DNA of 64,000 nt from Cadophora sp. MPI-SDFR-AT-0126. Lineage: Eukaryota > Ascomycota > Leotiomycetes > Helotiales > Ploettnerulaceae. Every line of letters begins with the position of its first letter. The stretch's first letter is position 1. The position numbers and the translations under genes were made by a program. The stretch lies in the NCBI GenBank assembly GCA_020747065.1, contig JAGMVK010000003.1:310001-374000 (forward strand), read 5' to 3'. This document shows, piece by piece, positions 33,950 through 44,150 of the stretch. The notes below the pieces were generated by a model that saw nothing but the letters and a program-made list of their open reading frames with translations, did not search any database and had not been told where the DNA came from.

Positions 33950-36900
33950 ATGGCAGACGACTTCGAGCCGGAGCTTCCTGTACCTCCTATCGCAAGCGGG
34001 CCTTTGGAGCAGCAGGCTCACGAACTACCCGTGAAGCAGGCCCGTCCAGGCGCATCTGGGAGCAAAACAAGCGAACGATTTTTGGAAGAGGTGCCGATTC
34101 CACCGGAGAATGCCTACAAATACCAGTTCATCGACCACGACAATGAAATTCGAATTCTCAGAGTCTTGCACGGGAAGAAGGATTCTGCTCTGGAATGTAT
34201 ACTTTTTCAGGAACGGCTGCCAGATGCAGGCTCGAAAAGTCATGGTTTGAACAGCTATCGTGTCCTATCATATGGTTGGGGACAAAATGAGCCAACGCAA
34301 AGAATCAAGATCTTTTATGATACCGGTGCGCGAGGCAATGTGCAAGACCTGACTCCATTCAATATATCCGGGGTCCTTTACACCGGGAGCAATCTAGCAG
34401 CGGCGTTGAAGCAGCTGCGTTTGGAACATGAGGACGTCAACCTATGGGTCGATACATTGTGCATCAACCAAGCTGATGTCCTAGAGAGGCGGCGGCAAGC
34501 TCGAAGAAAGGCCCAGATATATAGCCAGGCGCAGGATGTATGTGTGTGGCTTGGTGAAGATAAGGAGCTCAAGAGTAAAGAAACATTCGACTTCCTGGAC
34601 TCTATAGAGGACTTGCAAAGTTGGGGAAACGTAGCCGATAATCCCATTGGATGGAACATGGTCTACAAGTTGCTTGACAGCGACCTTTTCGGCCACATAT
34701 TGCTAGTTCAAGATGTAGCTTTGTCGAAGAGAGCAGTACTTCGATGGGGATCTGAGGAGATTGCGTGGTCGACTTTCTCGAATGCAATAGACCTGTTAGT
34801 GAGAAAGCGTGCGGAGATTAAGGAGAGAATTTGGCAAGAAATGGGCGCTGTAGAGTTGGAGACACCATTTATACATTTGGTACTTAATAATTGGAATCGA
34901 ACCCGCAACAAGACAATTGATCTACAGGACGAGCTATGGGGTCATCGAGCATTGACATCTACTGACCAAAAGCATCATTCCAGTATCGAATCGTCGGATA
35001 CGGATGAGGATGCTGCTCCGTTCTCTTACGCTCCAAAAGGAGGGAAAATTGTCGAATTTGAGACTTTAGAGGACACAGATTCTGAAGTTTCCGTCGCTTC
35101 TCTCGAGTCCTTCGCCGCATCCACAATTGCAAGTTCCGCAACATCTCTCTCGGAAATGCTCCCTGTGGTACGAGACGGTGCCAATGAGATAGCAAATCTG
35201 ATATCGAACGACGATGAACTCCGAAAGCTACTCGAAAAAGCTTTTGACTTGCTGGAACCCGAGAGAGTCGTACGAAACTTCCGCCGCGCCCTTCGATCAT
35301 TTTCTAAAGAACTGTTTGATGAAGCCGAAACAGTCCCACAAGAACAGGCTGCCAAGTTCGTGGGCCAGAAATCAAGACAAATAGCTGTTCTTGTTCGACA
35401 AACTGTCAGACGGAGTGATAGCCTGCTTCTTCCGAGTAACGACATAGATGCAAGTCGCCAGAAAATACTGCAGACCTACTTAGCAGGCCTTCAGCCTAAT
35501 TCTAGGCCTGAAGCTTTCCCAAAAACCATCGGCACGGGCGTTGGAGACGAAGACAGCGACGAAGAAGAGGCAGAAAATGATGTCTCAGACAATCATCCCA
35601 ACTTGGCCAGATTACGGGATTGGATGTTGACAGCCTCTGCGATGCAGGCCCTAAGAGATCGTTTCAAACTGTTTCTGTACCCGGAAAAGCCGTTCAATCC
35701 CGAGGAACGTGAGACCGCTACAGCTGATACGGCAGCGGAGACGAGCAAGAAACTGCCAAATTCCCAAACTCTGGCAGAAGATTCAAAAGACGAGAGTCGA
35801 CAAGACCAAGAATTCGAAGAAGAGACCTCACCAAGTCTTGGACCAGAGCAACGTCACTCCTCCTTGTCAGTCATTTCGCCTCTGTTGAAGCCTTTCTATT
35901 TCTTCGTGACAGCCTGGAACCATTTCAATTCAAAACGGCCATTAGTATCAGGTGTAGTCAGATTGGAATGGACTTGTGTACGTAATTTACTTTTCTCATG
36001 TTCTCGACTGTTATACAACGCTCTGACTCTATTCAGAATTGTGGTCATACTTCATACGACGACTTCAAAGAGATGCGATCCGGGGCGGTGGCAGCATACG
36101 CCGAGAAGCTGATCAACGCTGGCTATGCCACTCACGCGCAGTCAACGAATGACGCACCGGGAACAGCAACCACATTGTTAACGGCTGCCAGAAACCAGTT
36201 AGTAGCTACTAGACGAAGTTTGCCAAGCTTCAAGCCGGACAAGGAAAGGAAGCGAGTGAAGAAGGTTCGAAAATTTGTGAATGCTCAATGCTCACCTGAA
36301 CCTAGAGCGATGTGCAGATGGCTTCATCTGTGCCTTAAGCCACGTCCAAATGCCAAAGTGACAAAGCTTGAGCCACTTCATGTTTGTAAAGATGACGAAC
36401 AACAACATTTGACAGATGCAACGTTCTTTCGACGTCTACGCAAAGCTTGGAAAACTCAACGGACTTGGACGGATCTCACACTCTTCAAGTTGAGTGGTAT
36501 CGATTTCATCCAGGTAAGAAAACATGCTTCCAAGACTAAAACCTTCCTGACGAGAGCCGAACACAGTTCTCAGCATTCCCAGATGACGCTGTTGACCGCA
36601 TCGTACGAGACAAGGTCCCGTCGACAACGGAGCACTACGACTTTGCACCGCCCCCTCCATTGGATATGGTTCCTCCGATAGCATCTGAGCACATGGTACA
36701 CCTCCTCGAGTCAGCATGCACCCCATCTATGGAAAACACATCTTTCTACCTCTCGCAACTCCCCAAAAAGAAGGACAAACCGCTCAAATTCGTCCCAACC
36801 GTACCTCTTGATTACGACATCAACACCGGCTACGGACTCCGTTTTGTGGAGAAACCTGATGCAGGTTTTGTTGCAAGGGTTTTGTTTCTTACTGCCGTCA

Positions 36901-37037
36901 TTGTAGGGACTGTCGTTGGGGTCTGTTGGAGTGTTCTCAAGAAAGGAGACTTTGAGCATGCTTGGGTGATATCGGCGTATTGTGTGTCCCTTGTAGCGCT
37001 AGCAGCTGTTACGTTGCAGATTTCGGCTACTTCCTGA
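33950..37037 (+). CDS. HET-domain (heterokaryon incompatibility) protein with C-terminal membrane region
   Basis: Three exons: 33950..35977, 36037..36513 and 36567..37037. Introns of 59 and 53 bp start GTACGT and GTAAGA and end ATTCAG and ACACAG; all phases are 0. The product is 991 residues. The HET domain (about 100-220) has YRVLSYGWG, LWVDTLCINQAD, an ER-x-x-Q-x-x-x-K-x-x-I-Y helix and VCVWLGED, all family hallmarks. Acidic, helical stretches follow. The C-terminal part starts with WTCNCG (674-679), a Cys motif I recall from other fungal HET and ankyrin proteins. It continues with an FFRRLRKAW block and ends with membrane segments at about 937-957 and 967-989. HET proteins trigger cell death after fusion of unlike strains; here the trigger partner is unknown. 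Confidence 0.88.
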
Positions 37038-38330
37038 CCTTGAAGGGGAATGATACCACATTGCTTAATTCTTACCGATGATCTGAAGTCATATGTAGGA
37101 AGGAAGCCAAAGTAAACCTTATTCAATCCAAAAGCCTATCTTCACGGTTCTGAAGATCGCATTACTCAACTGGATTGGAAACTCACAACCGCCGTGGGAT
37201 GATTACTTAGACGTGATTTTTTGAGAGAAAGTTTGAATCTAACTTCTAACTTTCGAGAAATAGTGTTCTGGCAACAATTTCATTTACTTGTTTGGTCTTT
37301 TCCTACTGCTTTCAGCGCCATGGTGAGAACCCCTTTCTCTTCACTTACATCAAACCCCTGCGTCATTACTACCATCACCTCCTCCAGAAACCGAGTCCTC
37401 TCCGCAGGCAGACAATGGCTGGCACATAAAACACTCAACTGAGTGGAAGGTGACAGCGAACAAAAGGGTAACAATGCCGAAAGTCACGTAGCCAGAACGA
37501 GACGCACTACCTGCTGACTTGTGAGAGCATTCCCTCGAGCCTTGAATTGGCAAGCTTCTTAATAAAGGAACAGATTCTTGAGGAGAGGAGCGAGGATGCC
37601 ACAGTTGTATTTTGAGTTACGGTGCGAATTGTTGCTATTGCTTTGCGGAGATTATCTATATTTACTCGAGATACTAGAACCGCTTGCAGATATGTCTTTG
37701 ACATTCTGAAAGACTTGAACAATAGCAAGCAGAGTTACACTAGTGCTTTGTTGCTATAAAGTGCTTTGTTGATTTTGCGAGTCTAAGTCAAAAGATCTCC
37801 TTCCCGAGTGAGCTGAGATAAAGTGGAGAGCGTGAGTGGGGGATCAAGACTTGGAACAAAGGGGGGTTAAAAGTATTGTTGAGGAGGGCACACATTGAAG
37901 AGGGGGAAAGGGTGGAGTTAGTAGGCGTATCAAAGAGGCCTTGTTCACTTATTTGTGTCATTTTTACAAGTTTTCGGGGTGCGCCATAAATATTACTTGA
38001 AAGGAATGCAACGTGGTTCAAAGTTAGTATTATCAGAAGCCAAAAGAAAAGCACCAGTCGCCCCAAAATGCCCATGTCCGAGTACCTATTACCCCGCTGA
38101 ATGTGTACCAATCTGCCAAGGAAAGACCCAGAGAATAAAAGAACAATTAAACAACTGAGCCAGCTGTTTCCGCGTTTCCAAGGCGCAACGTCAACTACAG
38201 TCGTTTTTGTCAGCGGGCTTCCTTTCATAGTGAAGAGCAATTTCCGTACCTGCTGGAAATCATGAAAAGTACTCCCCAATCTTTTCTCAAACCTCTTAAT
38301 AGTACTCAGAGACCTGAATCTATTAGTAAT
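37038..38330. other. intergenic, no gene seen
   Basis: Only short frames on both strands without family features or splice support. Confidence 0.4.
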
Positions 38331-38660
38331 CTAGGCCGTTTCATTTGTTGGTCCAGAGTCCGCCTCCATACCATTATCACTGGCGGTCTTAGCCGTGGTC
38401 TTGGTACCGTTTGTCAGGCTCTTGTTGCGCTCTTTCTCATCCTTCTTCGCATTGTCCTGGCTCTTCTTTCGATCCATCTCCTCCAATACCTCAGCCTTCG
38501 TACCGAAGGTCATGCCGGGGGTTGCGAAGATGCTACCCGCAAGTCCATCCTTACCGAGATCCACTCGGTTAAATCCCATCATTGCGTTGACCTCCTGGTC
38601 TTGCATGGGCTCATCGACGGGGGTGGAGCAGGAGGTAGTTGTGCCGTTGGTTGGTGACAT
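38331..38660 (-). CDS. small charged protein, unknown
   Basis: 109 residues on the minus strand from ATG 38660 to TAG 38331. The open frame extends upstream, but that stretch is His/Ser/Thr-rich and looks like leader. The protein has a short Thr/Ser N-terminus and a central segment with an amphipathic look (GFNRVDLGKDGLAG, then FATPGMTFGTKAEVLEEMDRK). A Lys/Glu/Asp-rich tail ends it. There is no membrane segment. The orderly central block argues that it is a real gene; I do not recognise it. Confidence 0.55.
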   Translation of the reverse strand: MSPTNGTTTSCSTPVDEPMQDQEVNAMMGFNRVDLGKDGLAGSIFATPGMTFGTKAEVLEEMDRKKSQDNAKKDEKERNKSLTNGTKTTAKTASDNGMEADSGPTNETA

Positions 38661-39813
38661 GTTGGCTACAGATCTACGAGTCTTTGTGAGAGATGGTGTC
38701 TTGTTGATGCTTGAGTGGCTCGCGTGGGTGTGTATGTGGATGTGGAAAGAGTATTGCGTAGTATGGCAAGAGTTCGAGAAGGTCTTCTTGGTTGAAAGAT
38801 TGTTTGCCCGTATCGAGCCAGAAGTTGTCGAAGAGGGACTTTCGAAGGTAAATGATAGTGAGCAAGTTTTTGAGCAGGACACGCCCAGTCTCGAGCTTTT
38901 GTAGACTTGGACAACGCTAGCAAAACAGTGCTAAGCGAGAATTCGACATTCTGTTCCTTCATGAGTGAAGTGCTGTCCATTCAGACACTCAGCGACAAAA
39001 TGACAAGGGTTCCTTGTTATTTCTTCACTAATGAGTCATCTTAAGATGTTTATATACCAGTTTTCAAGTCTTAATTGCCATTCACTAAGTATAGTTTGCT
39101 CAAGATCATCATACCAGAAGGTGGATTTGACTTCGAGTGTTGTTCAGTACCGAAGATTCATTGCTCATCCATCTTATTCACTAAATGTGCTAGATTATTC
39201 ATGAAGTAGCCACTATGATGTATCGAACGCTTCAACAAGTAAGGCTACATCAATATGTACCGATACATATGTTTGAGTTAACATATATGTCACCCTTCAC
39301 ATGATGCAACAATGTGAAAGCTGAAGGGCTGAGCGAAAGTACTGCACACGAACATGTGTGGTTTCAAAGTCCTTTACAATTTTCTTGTACATTCAGAATG
39401 TATGTCTCGGTTCCTACACGAGCGTGCTTGTAGGTAGAGCTGTTGTGGTGAAGGTGCATCACTTCATTGTAGATATCTTTTCGATAAGTGTACTGGGCTA
39501 GAACTCTGCCATATACTATAACTAAGTCTGCAACCTCCTACCGTCCTTTGTCTATATTTTATCCTATGACACATGACGCGGATGATCACCCTTCCAGCTT
39601 GCTGCTAAACAAAATCAGATTGTCGCAAGCATTGCTCAAGTGGCAAGCTACATACCTCCTTGAAAGAATTTCAATTATTTGCTACGAATCAGAAGTTGAG
39701 GAATATTGTCAATGAAGACTTACAAACACCAGAAGACAAATGTGTAGGGCCTGCGAAGGGTTCAAGGGAACTGGGTTTTCAATAATATATCAGCAAACAA
39801 CATTATTTCACAG
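38661..39813. other. intergenic, AT-rich, no gene seen
   Basis: AT-rich sequence with many short direct repeats such as ACATATATG-like runs near 39250-39300 and no supportable frame. Confidence 0.4.
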
Positions 39814-40920
39814 TTAGCACTCTGTGACACTGCCCATGACCATGCTATCTAACCATTGAATAGTCTGGCGTACGCAAATACCATAACCAAGAAGAAATAT
39901 CGACATCTCTCTGGGATTATCCATTCCTGGTGACATAAAACTCCCCAACCGGGCCAAAAACTCTCTCTCAATCTTTGGATTTCGCAACGGCAATTCATTT
40001 GCGTGCTCGGCCAGATAGTTATCAACGTTGACCATCTGGGTCGTATCTTCTCCTATCAATATGCATCGAAGAATCAATATGACGTATTACCGTCTTAGGC
40101 AACTCCAAAACGAGGTATCGGGAGTATACGTGTATGCTTGTTCGATTTCTTCCAATCTTAGCAGCTCCCCGAAACGCCTATGCGAAACGCCTATGCGCAG
40201 TGAGCCGGATCCAGACAGCATCTCTCTAAGGCTGCGAAGACCGTATTTGCTTGCAAGTAAGGAGACCTCAAGGGGAGCGCCATTTGCGTGCAAGTTTCCA
40301 CCTTCTGAGTCTCGCAGTGTTCGATTATGATCTTTGACGTGATATACCAATGCTTCACCTACTCATACAATGTCGGAGAGGCCTCTGAAGGAGTGCTCTC
40401 TGGTAGCTCGGCTGGAATGAACTGTGAATGTGACGCATCTGTCATTTTCGATGCTCTGGTGATGGTACAAGTTATTTAGGAGCAAAGTCATCAATAAGTG
40501 GTCGTAGAGGCCATGCAGAAGGGGGCATGCAAGGGTGCGGCAATATGAAGACTAGTCTCCGGATTGAAGGTCGCGCGGCGGTACTCATGTGCGGCTGCGT
40601 GAGATTCTTGATAGTCCTTATACTATCAGTGCAGTGGGACCCAAGTAGATAGCCTTTTTTAGTCCATAAGTCGGTTGCTACACAGAGCTGGCAGCCTCTG
40701 TTGGAAAAGGTTCGGTGGGTGTACCAAAAGGCGGTGGCGAGGCGATATTGGCTACATCGATTGGACTGGCTCCATGGAATGAAGTCCTGTTGTAGTCCGG
40801 GCAGAGAGTCAGATGATAGTATAGGAAGTCAGTAGATGAAAAAGCTAAATACCTGCGAGTTACAATGGAAACTCCTCGTTCAAACAAGAGATCAGGCCTT
40901 CTTCAACTGCAATTTTTTCC
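39814..40920 (-). pseudogene. possible decayed ankyrin-repeat gene
   Basis: Read on the minus strand, separate open pieces carry ankyrin-like phrases. Near 40890-40690, LFERGVSIVTR is followed, after a plausible GTATTT...CAACAG intron, by TSFHGASPIDVANIAS. At 40350-40087 there is NLHANGAPLEVSLLASKYG, and at 40077-39814 a helical stretch. Between 40370 and 40670 I find no continuing frame, and the pieces cannot be joined into one full-length gene. This looks like a relic of an ankyrin protein, or an ankyrin gene with several unseen introns. Confidence is low. Confidence 0.35.
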
Positions 40921-41389
40921 CCGGACATTATGTAATTACTCGCTTAGACACAGGATGCCTGATGTCAACAAAGACGTTCGATGGCTATCCAGTCCCCAAA
41001 ATCGAAGCTGTTTATCGTAAGAACTCGGGAAGTCATTGAAATATATGTAAAGTTAGACAGCGGATGTACTTGGCGCATTGGCTAGAAGCTAAGTGGACTC
41101 TACCTGCAAGAAATTAGAAAGTGGTCCATTTCAATGTCAGTGAATCGGCCATCAACTGTATCTGCGGCCGCAAGATAACACTAGCGCAACAAGCTTACGC
41201 TAGCTTCCATGAAATTCTCTTCCTTGCTTCGCACTATCTTGCTATGTTTGCAAAAATACATTCGATCTCCGTTGCCCCACCATCTTCCTCAACTAAGCCC
41301 ACAATCTGCCTACACCAACGATCACTCTGCATCACGAGAGCCTTCACTGAATCGCATTGCTCACCAATAATCCTTGCTCAACAAGAATC

Positions 41390-43635
41390 ATGAAGCCAAC
41401 TACGAATCTTGAGGAGTCTAGCCCCTCTGGCAGTTCTGTACAGCAAAGCAATTCGTTCGGTGAGGGTTGGGATAGTGCCGAGGCACAGGAGGATATTGAC
41501 GCTGCCGTGGCCGAACTCGACAAAGAGAACGAGCTGAAGGGAATGACTACCGCTGATGACACCGAAGCTGTTGACACGGAAATGGAAACGGAGCAGACTG
41601 ATAATTCCATGGCCCATGGCACAGCACAAACCGACCCTTTCAACACGTCCAGTGGCTGTCTGAATCCAACCAACAACACTTCGTCTCTCATCAACGACGA
41701 ACAAGCACGAGTAATGCAGTCAAATGATAACATGGCTAGTGTCGATTTCAGCCAGGGTCCTCAATTCCCACCATCTCAAATCTCAGCAGCACAAGTCCAA
41801 ACACCTCAACTTCCTCCACCTCGGTCCTTGTTCCCTCGAAATGATGCGGCAAGCATCAACTGCTCGTTCAACTCAACAACACTGAATCCACTACAAACAG
41901 CGCACCTGCATTCAGGAGTGCTACAATTGCAACGCAAACGTTCAGCACGAACATAGCGCCAACTCCATCAGAGCATCGGCAAGCTACTAGTATCTCCGGG
42001 TTCCAAAGTCGGCGCTTTGATCGTGAGGCTGAGAATCCGGATCTGGAGACGGTCCCTCCTCGTTGCAACCTTCCGGCGCACAATGAATTGATCGGTGAGA
42101 TAGCGGATCTTAAGCAAAAACTCCGGGTAGCGCTCGATCGACAGAACAAGCTTGAAAGGGAACAAGAGCGGCAACGTCAACGCGCTGAGGGACTACAAAC
42201 GCAGTTCAACAACAAGAAAATAGAGCACACGAAGGAGTTGGACAAGATAATTGCGCTTGTGAATGGAAAAGAAGCTGTGATCAAAGACAACCGAGCCAGA
42301 GTCACAGCCCCTGAGGCCGCGAAGCGAGCCTGGGAATCAGAGAAGAGAGCCTGGGAGAGCGGAAACAAGACTGTAGATTCTTGCTACGGACTAGGGATGG
42401 ATGTATGTGAGGAGGCAGACTTGCTCCGAAGCCAAAACACCAGAGCTAAAGACGATACTTGTGGCATCGTTGGCGACTGTAGCGTTCACAACTGGGTTCC
42501 TCAAGCAGCTGATGCCATTTCGTATCAGCAAAATCAGATAATTGAGCTGAAGAGAAAACTCACTCGTATTCATCGACAGAATTACGATGCTCGAAAGCTG
42601 GAAAAATATGAAAAAGAGTACCCAAAGATGCACAAGGATCTCATCAGGGCCACTCGCGAAGCTGAGCGGCAGGGTCCAGAACTCAAAAACACTCAAAAAA
42701 GACTGGAAATCTCGACCAAATATGCCGATGAGCTATTCAAAGACTTGGGAGATGTGGAGACGAGGCTCACAAACACAATTAAAGAGCAAATACTGATGCT
42801 GCAGAACCTTCGATCCCGATCACTCGCCACCACTCACCTTCCATTGACCGAGGACGAACAAACACATATTGCTTCTGCGTATCAGGAGTCAAAGAAGACC
42901 GAAGCCAAGTCCGAATCGACCGAATCAACCAAGGATCTTCAGTCCGAGGCACCAAATACTGGAAGTCGCAAGCCAGAGCCTGTTCCTGATCCATCAAATC
43001 CTGGAACATTCGGGTTGTTCTTCAACGATGACAGCGACAGCGACAGCGAGAGCGAGATCGAAGCTGAAGATATGACCGCCGACATCACCCAACGCCCAAC
43101 TAAATCCACCCCTACCGCAGTGCCATCTTCTTCTACTTCCGCCAGGGCCTCCGCAAACAAAGGTTTTCTTTACTACCTCACAGCCTGTTGGAAATCCAGA
43201 AAGCTGATTCTCGCCGGTTTCATCGTTCTCCTACTCATTCTACTCGACATCTACCGCGTCTTGGGACCAAGTCCTTCCTCAAACCTCCACTCCGCCTACC
43301 ATGAATCAATCATCAACGATCAAGAAGTTTTCAAAGAAGGCTAGCAGATCAAATAGACCAACGGAGTTCCCTCCTACACTCATGAGATCCCAGTGCCAGT
43401 CGTCACCGCCGAAACCCCCACACCTGATTACGAGATTGTATCCCACAAAGACGAAGCTCCTACAGCGTGGCACGTCGTTCGAGAGACCGGTTACGATTTC
43501 CGCCCCGAATCTAATCCTGATCCTCCAATTGCGAATGGCCTCCTGACCGGTACTCTGGCTGTGTTATCTGCCGGTGTCTTTGCCGCAGATTCGTATACTT
43601 GGTGGACGGGATGGAGAGGCGCGAATCCACGCTAG
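41390..43635 (+). pseudogene. CC6: coiled-coil/two-membrane-segment gene with in-frame stops
   Basis: ATG 41390 opens an acidic, Ser/Thr-rich disordered region. Between about 41824 and 41956 the coding frame changes by one. Possible explanations are a poor 50-bp intron 41866..41915 (GTTCAA...TTCAG), a 143-bp one at 41711..41853, or a frameshift. From about 41.9 kb the second frame is open through a heptad-rich coiled coil to TAG 43342-43344, and after a second TAG (43354-43356) the same frame continues to 43635. Hydrophobic segment 1 is at about 43204-43263 and segment 2 at about 43535-43595, with a loop of about 90 residues between, exactly the CC architecture. The two TAGs therefore fall in the loop and would remove segment 2. 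Either the gene is decaying, or the stops are spliced out or read through. Confidence 0.6.
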
Positions 43636-43656
43636 ATCGCCACTGGTGGTCTAGAA

Positions 43657-44150
43657 GTCATTGATTGAGTCTGCTTTTGGTGCTCTCTGACTGGGTTCGT
43701 GTATCTCATCGTGCACAGGGCATCTACCAGCCATGATTGAGCGTCAGTTTTCTGATGCTCTCAGGCTGCAAGATTGTCTGTAGATATGTTGGTCATTGAT
43801 TGAGAACCAAGTAGGTAGTTCTACTTATCTGCTCAGCCTGGATGTAACTAACCTGTTTCCTAGTTTGAAGTCTCTCTGACCAACACAGTTCCTTTGTTGT
43901 TGTTGAGAAGGTAGAAAATGGTCATTGATCGAGCTTCTTAAGAGTTAGTAACGACGATCCTTGTCTTCTTCTTATGGTACAAGACTGATTCGTATCTAGT
44001 TTTAGATGCTCTCTGGCCCATACTGTATCTATGTTCTTGGGAGGGTACAATCTGGTCATTAATTGGGCTCCATGAAGGTCAGCAAGCATTACCATCTGCT
44101 ATAATGTCATGACACTAATCTGTTTGCAGCTTTGGATGCTCTCCGGCCAT
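43657..44150 (+). repeat. tandem ~130-bp repeats downstream of CC6 resembling exon/intron units
   Basis: GGTCATTGATTGAGC-like blocks start near 43658, 43731, 43791, 43922 and 44053, and GATGCTCTCTGGCC-like blocks near 43680, 43754, 43871, 44005 and 44134. The last three units have a period of about 130 bases. Each unit looks like a ~75-base segment followed by an intron-like segment: donors such as GTCAGC or GTTAGT, a CTAAC/CTAAT branch site, and ends TTTCCTAG, GTTTTAG and TTTGCAG. No protein frame runs through. Related copies follow CC1 at 3885-4480. Confidence 0.75.
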
